This document shows, piece by piece, positions 8,717 through 19,381 of a stretch of DNA of 64,000 bases. The notes under the pieces are model-generated. The model was given only the letters and a program-made list of their open reading frames with translations, made no database searches and was not told the DNA's origin. Position 1 is the stretch's first letter. Every line of letters begins with the position of its first letter. The position numbers and the translations under genes were made by a program. The stretch spans positions 62,001-126,000 of the forward strand of contig NZ_JAERRG010000005.1 in NCBI RefSeq assembly GCF_016741935.1, in the 5' to 3' direction. The stretch is from Streptomyces endocoffeicus (GTDB lineage: Bacteria; Actinomycetota; Actinomycetes; Streptomycetales; Streptomycetaceae).

Positions 8717-8746
8717 TTGCTGGAGGTGGAGATTCCGAAGTAGCGT
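8717..8746 (+). promoter_or_regulatory. Possible HrdB-type promoter for the ATP-grasp gene
   Basis: TTGCTG (8717-8722) and TAGCGT (8741-8746) are separated by 18 bases, about 60 bases before the GTG start at 8807. The match is fair but only eyeballed. Confidence 0.4.
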
Positions 8747-8806
8747 CCTTCATTGGGGTCACGCACAGTGGGGGGGCCACTGCGCTGCGGTGACCAAGGG
8801 GGACTC

Positions 8807-10045
8807 GTGGCGAGCAGTGCCGTGCCGTTCGCGGTGGACCGTTCCGTGCCCGCTCTCATCGTGAAGATCGGCCACTATCCGCTGCATCACGGCGGCGTCG
8901 GCGCCATCCGGTCTCTGGGGCGTCTCGGTGTCCCCATGTACGCGGTCACCGAGGACCGTTGGACCCCGGCGGCGCTCTCGCGCCATCTGAGGAAGGCCTT
9001 CGTCTGGCCGACCACCGGCGAGGAGCGGCCGGAGCGGCTGGTGGAGGGGCTGCTGCGGATGGGGCGGGCGATCGGCCGGCCGACGGTGCTGCTGCCCACC
9101 GACGAGGAGGCGGCGGTGCTGATCGCCGAGCACGCGGATCGGCTCGCCGGGGAGGGCCGCTTTCTCTTCCCGCGCACCGAGCCCGAGTTGCCCAGACGGC
9201 TGGCGAACAAGCAGGGGCTGCACGAGCTGTGTGCCAAGCACGGGGTGCCCACGCCCGAGGGTGTCTTCCCGTACACCTATGCCGATGTCAAGGCGTTCGC
9301 GGCCAGTGCCCGGTTTCCGGTGGTCGCCAAGAACCGGGAGGCGTTCGAGCGGCGGAAGAAGCCCGCGGTGTGCGGCACCACCCGGATCGAGGGCCCGCGG
9401 GAGCTGATGGAGCTGGCGCGGCGGTGGGGGCCGCGGCCGGGGGTGGTGCTGCAGGAGTATCTGCCGAGAGAGGAGGCCGAGGACTGGATCGTGCACGCGT
9501 ACTTCGACGCCCGGAGCACACCGCTGGCGATGTTCACCGGGGTCAAGGTGCGGTCCTGGCCGCCGCACGCGGGCATGACGGCGTGCGCCTATGTGGTGGA
9601 GAACGAGGAACTGGCGCGGATGACGGCCCGGTTCGTCCAGCGGATCGGCTTCAGCGGCATCGTCGATCTGGACTGGCGCTTCGACCGGCGTGACGGACGG
9701 TACAAGCTGCTGGACTTCAATCCGCGGATGGGCGCCCAGTTCCGGCTCTTCGAGAACGCGGCGCGGATCGATGTCGTACGGGCCCAGCATCTCGATCTGA
9801 CCGGACGCGCGGTCCCCGGGGCCCGGCAGCGGCCGGCCCGGCGGTTCCTGGTCGAGAACATCGACCTGCCCGCGCTGTTCGCCTACCGCCGCAGTGGTTA
9901 CACCACTCCGCACGCCCCGGCGCGGGCGAGCGGGACCGAGCTCGCCTGGGCGGCGCGGGACGACATGAGGCCGTTCCTCACCATGCTGGCCCGCTCACTG
10001 CGGCCCGGCGCGGCACAGCTGTACCGGCTGTGGCGCGCCAAGTGA
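8807..10045 (+). CDS. ATP-grasp domain protein (carboxylate-amine ligase-like)
   Basis: 412 residues. The GTG at 8807 follows AAGGGGG by five bases; an in-frame start at 8753 is less well placed. The N-terminal part (ALIVKIGHYPLHHGGVGAIRSLGRLGVP) is a PreATP-grasp-like fold. The central ATP-grasp part holds LANKQGLHELCAKHGVPTPE, the nucleotide-contacting FPVVAKN and VVLQEYLPREEAEDWIVHAY. The acidic metal-binding end is IVDLDWRFDRRDGRYKLLDFNPRMGAQFRLF, with D and N residues in the expected place. Such proteins join a carboxylate to an amine through an acyl-phosphate. Partner and product are unknown. In related streptomycetes I expect an intact FAD oxidoreductase next to it; here that neighbour is broken. 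Confidence 0.87.
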   Translation: MASSAVPFAVDRSVPALIVKIGHYPLHHGGVGAIRSLGRLGVPMYAVTEDRWTPAALSRHLRKAFVWPTTGEERPERLVEGLLRMGRAIGRPTVLLPTDEEAAVLIAEHADRLAGEGRFLFPRTEPELPRRLANKQGLHELCAKHGVPTPEGVFPYTYADVKAFAASARFPVVAKNREAFERRKKPAVCGTTRIEGPRELMELARRWGPRPGVVLQEYLPREEAEDWIVHAYFDARSTPLAMFTGVKVRSWPPHAGMTACAYVVENEELARMTARFVQRIGFSGIVDLDWRFDRRDGRYKLLDFNPRMGAQFRLFENAARIDVVRAQHLDLTGRAVPGARQRPARRFLVENIDLPALFAYRRSGYTTPHAPARASGTELAWAARDDMRPFLTMLARSLRPGAAQLYRLWRAK

Positions 10046-10055
10046 ACGCGACACC

Positions 10056-11025
10056 TTGGGGGACCTCATCCCCGTGGAGACCTTCTCGGCCTATGGCCCG
10101 TGGTTCCAGGAGCGGCTGGTGCCGGGGCTGGAGCTGGAGCGGGTGCGGGTGGTGGCGGTGGACCGGCGGGGCGGCCGGTTCGAGCTGAAGCTGGACTCGA
10201 GGGAGCAGTTCACCGCGCGCGCCGTCGTCGTCGCCAGTGGGCTCAGCGGGCTCGCCCACCTCGCCCGGGAGCCGGCCGCCGGCGTACCGGACGGACCCGC
10301 TCCGGGCGGCCCCGTCTCCCATAGTTCGCACCATCGCGACCTTGGCCGCCTCCGGGGGTGTGAGGTGGTGGTCGTCGGGGCCGGGCAGTCGGCGCTGGAG
10401 AGTGCGGTGCTGCTGGCCGAGGCCGGTGCGGCCGCGGTGCGGGTGGTGGCCTGCGGGCCGCGCGCGGTCGCCTTCGGCACCCCGCCGGACCGCCAGTCCA
10501 GGCTGCGGCCCGAGTCGCCGTTCGGCCGCGCCTGGTCGCTGTACGCGCTGTCGCACCACGCCGTGGGCTTTCGGCGGCTGCCCGCACCGGCCCGGGAGTA
10601 TCTGGTCCGCAGGGTGCTGGGGCCCAAGGGCGCCTGGTGGCTGAGGGACCGGTTCGCCGGGCGGGTGCGGGTCACCCAGGGGCGGCGGATCAGCCGGGTC
10701 ACGGTGGGGGCCGACGGCCGGCCGGTGCTCACCCCGCGCGGGGGCGGCCGGGTCGGTGAGCCGGCCGCCGACCATGTGATGGCCGCGACCGGTTACCGGA
10801 TGAGCGTCGCGGCGCTGGACTTCCTCGGGCCCGGGCTCTGCTCCGAGTTGGTCATCGGAGCCGGGGGCCCCTGGCTCCGATGCCGGTTACGGCTCCTCGG
10901 TCCCGGGGCTGTACTTCACCGGGCTGCCCGCGGCGGCGAGTTTCGGCCCGGTGATGCGGTTCGTCCGCGGTACGGAGTACGCGTCGCCGCGGCTGGCGAA
11001 GGCGGTGGCCGCCATGCACGGATGA
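10056..11025 (+). pseudogene. Truncated and frameshifted FAD/NAD(P)-binding oxidoreductase
   Basis: The sequence begins 11 bases after the ATP-grasp stop, directly in the middle of a flavin-monooxygenase-like protein (IPVETFSAYGPWF). No N-terminal FAD motif, ATG or ribosome site is present. The second nucleotide-binding motif is intact (VVVVGAGQSALESAVLLAEAG), as is the MAATGYR region. At about 10870-10885 one extra base shifts the frame. After it the expected C-terminus resumes in the next frame (DAGYGSSVPGLYFTGLPAA, then FGPVMRFVRG) and ends at TGA 11023-11025. Missing start plus frameshift argues for a decaying gene. A sequencing error could explain the frameshift but not the missing first third. 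Confidence 0.78.
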
Positions 11026-11391
11026 GCGGGCTCCACCCGCGGGCCCCGCCCGCGGGCGTCGGCCCGCACCGGCCGGTGACCGGCCCCGCTCGACGGCCGG
11101 TTCGGCGGCCGGTTCGGCGGACCGTCCGGCGGTCCGGCCGGGCCGCCGGGTGGGATCGGCCGGGCGGCCGGGTGGGATCCGGCCGGGCGGCCGGGTGGGG
11201 TCCGGGGCATGAATGATCTGCTGCGATCGCGGTACTTCGATGTGAAGCGGTCGGTTCGGGAGAGAACGGTGAGAGGCGCACAAGGCGGGAAGGCGCCAAC
11301 AGTGATCGATACCCGACCGGATACGCTGCCTGTTGGTGGAGGCAGCGACACATCGACATTCGCGTCATTCGTAGGCAGACAGGAGTACCCC
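11026..11391 (+). other. Gene-free 366-base stretch with GC-rich repeats
   Basis: No convincing gene. Between about 11085 and 11205 short GC-rich units recur: CGGCCGGTTCGGCGG twice, then three variants of GGCCGGGCGGCCGGGTGGG. The part from about 11206 to 11391 should carry the promoter and leader of the polyprenyl synthase gene; I could not fix a promoter by eye. Confidence 0.5.
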
Positions 11392-12402
11392 GTGAGCTTC
11401 GTCGGGCCCTTGGGGCTGAGCGTGCGGGACCGGACTCTGGAAGCCGACACCCAGGCCGGGCTGACGGCGGTCGAAGAGGGCCTGCTGGAGGCCACCAAAA
11501 GCGATGTGCCCTTCATCACGGAGGCCGCCCAGCATCTGGTGCGGGCCGGGGGGAAGCGGTTCCGGCCCCTGCTGGTGCTGCTGGCCGCGCAGTTCGGTGA
11601 CCCCCACGCACCCGGAGTGGTGCCCTCGGCGGTGGTCGTCGAACTCACCCATCTGGCGACGCTGTACCACGACGATGTGATGGACGAGGCGGAGGTGCGG
11701 CGCGGCGTCTCCAGCGCCAACGCCCGCTGGGGCAACTCGGTGGCGGTCCTCACCGGCGACTTCCTCTTCGCCCGTGCCTCGCACATCCTGGCCGACCTCG
11801 GCCCCGAGGCGGTGCGGATCCAGGCCGAGGCGTTCGAGCGGCTGGTCACCGGTCAGATCCTGGAGACGGCGGGCCCCCGCGACGGCCGTGCTCCGGTCGA
11901 GCACTACCTGGATGTGCTGGCCGGCAAGACGGGCTCGCTGATCGCCGTCTCCGGCCGGTTCGGCGCGATGATGGCGGGCGCCGACGAGAGCATCGTCAGC
12001 ATCCTCACCCAGTACGGCGAGCGGCTCGGCATGGCCTTCCAGCTCGCCGACGACGTACTGGACATCGCGAGTGACAGCCATGAGTCCGGTAAGACCCCCG
12101 GCACCGATCTGCGCGAGGGCGTGGCCACCCTGCCCGTGCTCTATGTGCGGGAGCAGGCCGAGGCAACCGGTTCGGCCGCGGACCGCGAGCTGTGCGAGCT
12201 GCTCGCGGGCGATCTCACCGATGACGCGCGCCATGCCGAGGTGCTGCGGCGGCTGCGCGCCCATCCGGCGCTGGAGCGGGCCCGCCGGGTCACGGTCCGC
12301 TATGCGGCGGAGGCCCGTTCGATGCTGGCGCCGCTGCCCGAGGGCCCGGCGAAGGCGGCCCTCGAGGGGCTGTGCGACGCGGTGGTCCACCGGGCCGGAT
12401 GA
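11392..12402 (+). CDS. Polyprenyl diphosphate synthase (trans-isoprenyl type)
   Basis: 336 residues from the GTG at 11392, with AGGAG six bases upstream; an open frame reaches back to 11209 but lacks family sequence. Both Asp-rich metal motifs are present: YHDDVMDEA (first DDxxD) and QLADDVLDIASD (second). GGKRFRPLLVLLAA upstream and GKTPGTDLREGVATLP downstream fit long-chain all-trans synthases, which condense IPP units onto an allylic primer with Mg2+. In streptomycetes this class makes the menaquinone side chain. The gene lies 16 kb from a complex I operon that would use menaquinone, but that distance is not evidence of co-regulation. Product chain length cannot be read off reliably. Confidence 0.93.
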   Translation: MSFVGPLGLSVRDRTLEADTQAGLTAVEEGLLEATKSDVPFITEAAQHLVRAGGKRFRPLLVLLAAQFGDPHAPGVVPSAVVVELTHLATLYHDDVMDEAEVRRGVSSANARWGNSVAVLTGDFLFARASHILADLGPEAVRIQAEAFERLVTGQILETAGPRDGRAPVEHYLDVLAGKTGSLIAVSGRFGAMMAGADESIVSILTQYGERLGMAFQLADDVLDIASDSHESGKTPGTDLREGVATLPVLYVREQAEATGSAADRELCELLAGDLTDDARHAEVLRRLRAHPALERARRVTVRYAAEARSMLAPLPEGPAKAALEGLCDAVVHRAG

Positions 12403-12667
12403 CCCCCGCCCGGCGCCCGTTCCACCCCGCCCGGCCCCCGGTCCCGGGGTGCCCGCCGGTGACTCCCGGGGGAGTAGGACCCTGACTCCCGGTGGAGCGG
12501 CGTCATACCCGAGCATTACGCCGAGGTGATCCTGCGGGCTGACGCGCCACGTCGAACGATTTGGTGGGATGAAAAGACCACCACATGGCGGGATCGGGTG
12601 ACAATGGCCCGAGAGGTGGACGAGTGCAAGCTGACGAACCGCCGCCGACGACGGAGGTAGAGCACAC

Positions 12668-13966
12668 ATGGCACGGATCCGACCGACACAGGTCGCCGAC
12701 GACGGCTTCTGGGATGAAGAGCGGCCATCACGAGGGAAGAAGGCCGCCCGGTACGCCGCCCCGGTCGCCGTCGCGGGCATCGCGGCGGCGACCATAGGAC
12801 TGGTCCCGGCGCTCGCCAGCACCGGCGACCCCAATCTGCCGAAGATCTCGGCGCAAGAGCTCATCAGCAAGATGGCGGCATCGGACGCCCAGCAGATGTC
12901 CGGTTCGGTGAAGATCACCACCGATCTGGGCATCCCCTCGCTCCCCGGTGGCGGCTCGCTCGCCGATCTCGGCGGGGCGCAGGGCGGCGACGCGTCCGCC
13001 GCTCCCGAGTCCAAGCTGATGGAGCTGATCTCCGGCTCCCACACCCTGCGGGTGGCCACCGACGGCCCCGACAAGCAGCGGGTGTCGATCGTCGAGAACG
13101 CCGCCGAGTACAGCATGGTCCACAACGGCGACGAGATCTGGGCGTACGACAGCGGGAGCAACTCCGCCTACCACGCGACCGCCCCGAAGGACGCGAAGGC
13201 CAAGGGCGACCACCGGCGGGAGATGCCGAAGGACCTGCGGGACGCCACGCCCCAGGAGATGGCCAAGACGCTGCTCTCCTCCGTGGACGACACCACCGAT
13301 GTGACGGTCGACGGCACCTCCCGGGTCGCCGGGCGGGACGCGTACGACCTGCTGATCAAGCCCAAGCAGAACAGCGACTCCACGATCGGATCCGTCCGTA
13401 TCGCGGTGGACGCGGACAACGGTGTCCCGCTGAAGTTCACGCTCTCCCCGAAGAGCGGCGGCAAGGCGATCGTCGACGTGGGCTTCACCAAGGTGGACTT
13501 CGGCAAGCCCAAGGCCAGCACCTTTGACTTCCACCCGCCCAAGGGCGCCAAGGTCACCGAAGGGCCCAAGGCCGACCACAAGGACGTCCCGAAGGACTTC
13601 GGCTCCAAGGACTTCAAGAAGTTCAAGGACTCCAAGGACTTCAAGGACTTCAAGGGTTCCAAGGACTTCAAGGACGCCCAGGGCGCCCTGTCCGGGCTGA
13701 AGGTCGTCGGTGAGGGCTGGGACTCGGTCGCCCGGCTCGACACCCCCGGCGGCGCCGCGGCGCCCACGACACCCGGCGGCGACAGCGGCCCGGGCGCGGC
13801 GTCCGGCCTCCTCGGCGGCTTCGGCAAGGAGGTCAAGGGGAAGTTCGGCTCCGGCACTGTGGTCAGCACCCGGCTGGTGAACGCGCTGATCACCGACGAC
13901 GGCAAGGTGTTCGTCGGCGCGGTCGACAAGGACGCCCTGGTCAAGGCCGCCAACGCGGCCAAGTGA
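12668..13966 (+). CDS. Exported LolA-like lipid-carrier-fold protein
   Basis: 432 residues. ATG start with GGAGG ten bases upstream. One N-terminal membrane segment or signal (about 28-50, YAAPVAVAGIAAATIGLVPALA) follows a charged cytoplasmic leader. The body (SAQELISKMAASDAQQMSGSVKITTDLG, then a YDSGSNSAYH strand and VRIAVDADNGVPLKF) resembles the LolA/LppX beta-sheet family found in actinobacteria, thought to bind lipids outside the membrane. A Lys/Asp/Phe repeat (KDFKKFKDSKDFKDFKGSKDF, about residues 312-335) interrupts the C-terminal part. The ABC exporter genes follow 72 bases downstream on the same strand; a joint envelope role is speculative. Confidence 0.8.
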   Translation: MARIRPTQVADDGFWDEERPSRGKKAARYAAPVAVAGIAAATIGLVPALASTGDPNLPKISAQELISKMAASDAQQMSGSVKITTDLGIPSLPGGGSLADLGGAQGGDASAAPESKLMELISGSHTLRVATDGPDKQRVSIVENAAEYSMVHNGDEIWAYDSGSNSAYHATAPKDAKAKGDHRREMPKDLRDATPQEMAKTLLSSVDDTTDVTVDGTSRVAGRDAYDLLIKPKQNSDSTIGSVRIAVDADNGVPLKFTLSPKSGGKAIVDVGFTKVDFGKPKASTFDFHPPKGAKVTEGPKADHKDVPKDFGSKDFKKFKDSKDFKDFKGSKDFKDAQGALSGLKVVGEGWDSVARLDTPGGAAAPTTPGGDSGPGAASGLLGGFGKEVKGKFGSGTVVSTRLVNALITDDGKVFVGAVDKDALVKAANAAK

Positions 13967-14038
13967 GCCCACTGGGCGCATAAGGCGCGGTGACGGATGA
14001 CGTAGGGCGCGGATACGACGCAGAACGAAGGGGAGCCC

Positions 14039-15008
<970 letters not shown>

Positions 15009-15022
<14 letters not shown>

Positions 15023-15974
15023 CGAAACGTCGCGAGCTGACGAAACGAGGGTGGCCGGCACCGGCGTACCCAAGACGGCCGACACCGGCGCACTGGCCGG
15101 GAGGGCCGCGAACCCGCCCCGCCCGAGCCCTCTGTGGGCCCTGGCGCTCTTCCGCTCCGAGCTGACCACCACCCTCCGCCGCTGGCGCACCCTGGCCCTG
15201 CTCGGGGTGCTCGCGCTGATCCCGATCCTCATCGGTGTCGCGGTGAAGATCGAGACCAGCGACGGCGGCAGCTTCGGCGGCGGCCGTGGGGGAGAGGGGG
15301 CGGGCCCCGCCTTCTTCCCCCAGATCACCAACAACGGGATCTTCCTGGTCTTCGCGTCACTGGCGGCGACCCTGCCGGTCTTCCTGCCGATGGTGATCGG
15401 CGTGATCGCCGGTGACGCCATCGCCGGTGAGGCGGGCTCCGGGACGCTGCGCTATCTGCTGGTCGCCCCCGCCGGGCGGACCCGTCTGCTGCTGGCCAAA
15501 TTCACCACCACCATGGCCTTCTGCCTGATCGCGACCCTGGTGGTGGCCCTCTCGAGCCTGGTGACGGGGGCGCTGCTGTTCCCGCTCGGCGATGTCACGC
15601 TGATCTCGGGCATCACCGTCTCGTTCGAGGAGGCGCTGCTCCGGGCGCTCGGCGTGGCCGCCCTGGTGGCCCTGTCGCTGGTGGGGATCGCCACGGTGGG
15701 GCTGTTCATCTCCACCCTCACCAACAGCGGGATCGCGGCCATGGCCACGACCGTGGGGCTGGTGATCACCGCGCAGATCCTCGACACCATCCCGCAGCTG
15801 CACGCGATCCACCCGTACCTCTTCCCGCACTACTGGCTCAGCTTCGCCGATCTCCTCCGCGAGCCGGTCTACTGGGACGAGCTGGTCAAGAATCTGGGGC
15901 TGCAGGGGCTGTACGTGGCCGTGTTCGGCTCGGCGGCCTGGGCCCGGTTCACCGCGAAGGACATCACGGCCTGA
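15009..15974 (+). CDS. ABC-2 type permease subunit
   Basis: 321 residues with about six membrane segments. It has a large extracytoplasmic insertion after the first segment and the typical middle region PVFLPMVIGVIAGDAIAGEAGSGTLRYLLVAP. The first residues are a short duplication (SRADET twice). The start lies inside the ATPase gene. Together with that ATPase it should form a homodimeric-permease exporter in the membrane. After the stop, 15975-16015 contains short imperfect repeats (variants of GACCTGAGCGGCC). Confidence 0.9.
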
Positions 15975-16042
15975 GCGACCGGAGTGACCTGAGCGGCCTG
16001 GGCGACCTGAGCCGAACACGGCACGTCGTCATCCGTCCGGGA

Positions 16043-17041
16043 TCAGGCGCCGCCGAGCGTCCAGACCGTGTAGGCGATGGCGTCGCTGTTGCGGTCCAGG
16101 GCGGTGTCGTCGATGTTGGCCGAGGTGTCGCAGGAGCGGTGGTAGCAGCGGTCGAACGCCTGACCGGAGGTGCCGCCCCACTTCTGCGCCTGGGCGGCGG
16201 TCTTGGTGTAGTCGGCGCCGCTGAAGAGACCGCCCACCGGGATGCCCTTGTTCTTGAACGGCGCGTGGTCGGAGCGGCCGTCGCCCTCGGTCTCGATCTC
16301 GGTGGGCACACCCTTGGCGGAGAAGAACGCCTTGAAGACCGACTCGATCCCGGGGTCGTCGTCGTACACGAAGTAGCCGGGGTTGGGCGAGCCGATCATG
16401 TCGAAGTTGAGATAGCCGTCGATCTTCGCCCGTTCGGCTGACGGCAGGTTGTTGATGTAGTAGGTGGAGCCGACCATCCCCCGCTCCTCGGCGCCCCACC
16501 AGGCGAACCGCAGATGCTTGGTGGGCTTCGCCCCCTGGCGGGCCACGGTGAGCGCGGTCTCCAGGGTTCCGGCGGAGCCCGAGCCGTTGTCGTTGATCCC
16601 GGGGCCCGCGGTGACGGAGTCGAGGTGGGCGCCGGAGAACACCACGTTGTTGGTGTCGCCGCCGGGCCAGTCGGCGATGAGGTTGTAGCCGGTGGCACCG
16701 CCGGAGGTGAACTGCTGCACGGTGGTGGTGTATCCGGCGGCGTCCAGCTTGCCCTTGATGTAGTCGAGCGACGCCTTGTAGCCGGGGCGGCCATGGGCGC
16801 GGTTGCCGCCGTTGGCGGTGGCGATGGACTGCAGCTGGGCCAGATGGGCCTTCACATTGGCCACCGAGATGTCCGGTGCCGCGAGGGTGGTACGGGCGTC
16901 CGCCGGGTGCCGTGCCGATGCGGCGGCGGAGGTCGCGGGGGCGGCCGAGACCAGGGCGGCGACCGCCGTACCGGCGGCGGCCATGGCGGCCGTACGCCGT
17001 ATCAGGGATCTTCGGGCGCGGGTTTGCGCGCATGAGGACAT
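16043..17041 (-). CDS. Secreted M28 zinc aminopeptidase (S. griseus aminopeptidase type)
   Basis: 332 residues. The ATG at 17041 has GGAG about seven bases upstream; longer open frames extend upstream without signal. A Tat- or Sec-like signal (RRSLIRRTAAMAAAGTAVAALV) ends near residue 45. The mature part is very close to the leucine-preferring S. griseus aminopeptidase. The Zn ligand motifs are all present: GAHLDS (His), GINDNGSGS (Asp), GAEERG (Glu, preceded by FAWW), FDMIGSPNPGYFVYDDD (Asp) and GRSDHAPF (His). A disulfide pair is likely in DRCYHRSCD. The enzyme removes N-terminal hydrophobic residues from extracellular peptides. Monocistronic. Confidence 0.96.
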   Translation of the reverse strand: MSSCAQTRARRSLIRRTAAMAAAGTAVAALVSAAPATSAAASARHPADARTTLAAPDISVANVKAHLAQLQSIATANGGNRAHGRPGYKASLDYIKGKLDAAGYTTTVQQFTSGGATGYNLIADWPGGDTNNVVFSGAHLDSVTAGPGINDNGSGSAGTLETALTVARQGAKPTKHLRFAWWGAEERGMVGSTYYINNLPSAERAKIDGYLNFDMIGSPNPGYFVYDDDPGIESVFKAFFSAKGVPTEIETEGDGRSDHAPFKNKGIPVGGLFSGADYTKTAAQAQKWGGTSGQAFDRCYHRSCDTSANIDDTALDRNSDAIAYTVWTLGGA

Positions 17042-17180
17042 GGGGGGCTCCGGTTCCGAACGAGGACAGGACGGAATGACGTGACGCTGTGTGGTGCACG
17101 TGCCCGTGGGGGCGATGGAGCGGTGAACGTGCTGATGCTCGGGGCGTGGCTGACTCCGCGTCAAGGGCGGAAACCGGACA

Positions 17181-18320
17181 TCACCCGCCGGATATCGGTC
17201 CCGGCCGAGTATCGGGTACGGCGGCGTCCGATGCGGCGCCCTCCGGCACAACGGCCTCCGGCACGACCGCCTCGGGCACGACCGCCTCCGAAACAACGGC
17301 CTCCGAAACAACGGCCTCCGGCACAACAGCCTCCGGAACCACATCAGCCCCCGGAATCACATCGGCCTCCACTGTCGCCGACAGCACCCCCGCCCGCGCG
17401 GCGGCGTCGGCCAGCGCCCGCCGCGCCCGCCGGGCGGTGCGCAGCGCGTCCCAGGTCAGCAGCGCGAGCGCGAGCCAGACGAGGGCGAAGCCCGCCCACC
17501 GTTCGGGTGGCATCGACTCGTGGAAGACGGCGAGCCCGAGGGCGAACTGGAAGGTCGGCGCCACGTACTGGAGCATCCCGATCGTCGACAGCGGCAGCCG
17601 CACCGCCGAGGCCCCGAAGCAGATCAGCGGCAGCGCCGTGACGAAGCCGCAGCTCGCCAGCAGCGCGGCGTGCCCGGCGCCCTCGCTCGCGAACGTGCTG
17701 CCGCCGTCCGCCCCGAGCCAGATCAGGAAGCCGAGCGCGGGCAGGAACTGCACGGCGGTCTCGGCGGCCAGCGACTCCAGCCCGTCGAGACCGACCCGCT
17801 TCTTGGCCAGCCCGTACGTCGCGAAGCTGAAGGCGAGGGTGAGCGCGATCCACGGCGGCTTGCCGTAGCCCACCGTCAGCACGGCCACGGCCACTACCCC
17901 GACACCGACCGCCGCCCACTGTGCGGGCCGCAGCCGCTCACGCAGCAGCAGCACCCCGAAGGCGATGCTGACCAGCGGGTTGATGAAGTATCCGAGCGCG
18001 GTCTCCACCACATGCCCGCTGTTGACGCCCCAGATGTACAGACCCCAGTTGACCGAGATCACGGTCGCGGCGAGCGCGATCATGCCCAGCCGCCGGGGCT
18101 GCCGGAGCAGCGGCCGTATCCAGCTCCAGCGGCGCAGCACCAGCAGCACCAGACCGACGGCCGCCAGCGACCACACCATCCGGTGGGCCAGGATCTCCAC
18201 CGCCGCGGCGGGCTCCAGCAGCGGCCAGAAGAGCGGCACCAGACCCCACATGCCGTACGCCGCGAAGCCGTAGAGGAGACCGGCGCGATCGACGCGGTCC
18301 TGCTGGTCCTGCGGCGTCAC
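17181..18320 (-). CDS. rarD: RarD-type EamA transporter with repeat tail
   Basis: 379 residues from a GTG at 18320, with GGGAGGG six bases upstream; an open frame continues to 18404. Ten hydrophobic segments in two EamA halves are visible, starting LLYGFAAYGMWGLVPLFWPLL, with VNWGLYIWGVNSGHVVETALGYFINPL as the RarD hallmark. The family is annotated as chloramphenicol-sensitive or drug/metabolite permeases; the real substrate is unknown. After about residue 310 the protein leaves the membrane with a soluble tail built of VVPEA/VVSEA pentapeptides. These are encoded by a tandem 15-base repeat and are not part of the family. Confidence 0.88.
   Translation of the reverse strand: MTPQDQQDRVDRAGLLYGFAAYGMWGLVPLFWPLLEPAAAVEILAHRMVWSLAAVGLVLLVLRRWSWIRPLLRQPRRLGMIALAATVISVNWGLYIWGVNSGHVVETALGYFINPLVSIAFGVLLLRERLRPAQWAAVGVGVVAVAVLTVGYGKPPWIALTLAFSFATYGLAKKRVGLDGLESLAAETAVQFLPALGFLIWLGADGGSTFASEGAGHAALLASCGFVTALPLICFGASAVRLPLSTIGMLQYVAPTFQFALGLAVFHESMPPERWAGFALVWLALALLTWDALRTARRARRALADAAARAGVLSATVEADVIPGADVVPEAVVPEAVVSEAVVSEAVVPEAVVPEAVVPEGAASDAAVPDTRPGPISGG
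17237..17345 (-). repeat. Tandem 15-base minisatellite in the rarD 3' end
   Basis: Seven or so copies of a 15-base unit, variants of ACGGCCTCCGGCACA as read on the plus strand. Each codes one pentapeptide (VVPEA or VVSEA) in the minus frame. Units keep frame and differ by a few bases. Confidence 0.8.
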
Positions 18321-18457
18321 GGCACCCTCCCCGACGGCATGGCGAGCCCCCGGCGGGCCCGTTCCGAGGGTCCGAAGGTAGCGCCGGTGAGGCCCGCCTG
18401 TCATTCCCGTACCGGAATACGGTGATGACAGGCGGGCCGTGGTGCGTACGGGGCGGG

Positions 18458-19315
18458 TCAGCCCTTGAGCGCGACCGCCACCGAGTCCGCGATGGGGGTG
18501 GTCGGACGGCCTATGAGCCGGGACAGCTCACCCGGGGTGGCGTCCAGCCGGCCGCGCCCGATGGCCGCCTCCACATCGGAGAGGATCACGGCGAACGGCT
18601 CGGGGACGCCCGCGCCGGTGAGGATGGACTGGTACTCGGCGGGGGAGACGGCGCCGTAGACGATCTCCTTGCCGGACTGCCGGGCGACCACCTCGGCGTA
18701 CTCGGCGAAGCCCCAGGCGGTGTCGCCGGACAGCTCGTACGCCTTGCCCTCGTGGCCCTCACCGGTCAGAACGGCGACGGCGGCCGCCGCGTAGTCGGCG
18801 CGCGCGGCGGAGGCGACCCGGCCCTCGCCCGCGGCGCCCACGACGGCGCCGTGCTCCAGGACGGTGGAGAGGTTCTCGGTGTAGTTCTCGTTGTACCAGC
18901 CGTTGCGCAGCAGCGCGTACGGCAGGCCCGAGCCGGTGATCGCCTGCTCGGTGACCTTGTGCTCATCGGCCAGGGAGAAGTCGGCGGCGGGGCCGCCCAG
19001 GATGCTGGTGTAGGCGAGCAGCGCGACACCGGCCTCCTTGGCGGCGTCGATCACGGCCTGGTGCTGCGGCACCCGCTGCCCGACCTCGCTGCCGGAGATC
19101 AGCAGCACCTTGTCGCCGGTGGCGAAGGCGCCGGCGAGCGTCTCGGGCCGGTTGTAGTCGGCCACGTGCAGCCGCACCCCGCGGTCGGCGAGGTCGGCGG
19201 CCTTCGCGGTGTCGCGCACGACCGCGGTGATCTGGTCGGCGGGAACCTTCTCCAGCAGCCCCTCGACGACGAGGCGGCCGAGGTGGCCGGTGGCTCCGGT
19301 GACGACGATGCTCAT
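18458..19315 (-). CDS. NmrA-like NAD(P)-binding protein (QorB/YtfG quinone oxidoreductase type)
   Basis: 285 residues. ATG at 19315 with AGGAGAG about nine bases upstream. The N-terminal Rossmann motif is VVTGATGHLGRLVVEGLL. HVADYNRPETLAGAFATGDKVLLISGSEVGQRVPQH and YTSILGGP match the YtfG/QorB group of NADPH-dependent quinone reductases. RNGWYNENYTENL in the substrate region is characteristic. In many bacteria this gene is paired with an HxlR-family repressor; none is encoded beside it here, although an operator-like palindrome lies upstream. Confidence 0.88.
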   Translation of the reverse strand: MSIVVTGATGHLGRLVVEGLLEKVPADQITAVVRDTAKAADLADRGVRLHVADYNRPETLAGAFATGDKVLLISGSEVGQRVPQHQAVIDAAKEAGVALLAYTSILGGPAADFSLADEHKVTEQAITGSGLPYALLRNGWYNENYTENLSTVLEHGAVVGAAGEGRVASAARADYAAAAVAVLTGEGHEGKAYELSGDTAWGFAEYAEVVARQSGKEIVYGAVSPAEYQSILTGAGVPEPFAVILSDVEAAIGRGRLDATPGELSRLIGRPTTPIADSVAVALKG

Positions 19316-19381
19316 ATGTGTGACTCTCCTGGTTCGGGATCGGCACACCCACCATAAGGGAAGCGCTAACCAAAAGAAAGG

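Noticed and set aside
10091..10732. Antisense frames opposite the broken flavoprotein
   Set aside because: Arg/Ser/Pro-rich shadows with no motif; the plus strand carries clear oxidoreductase motifs.
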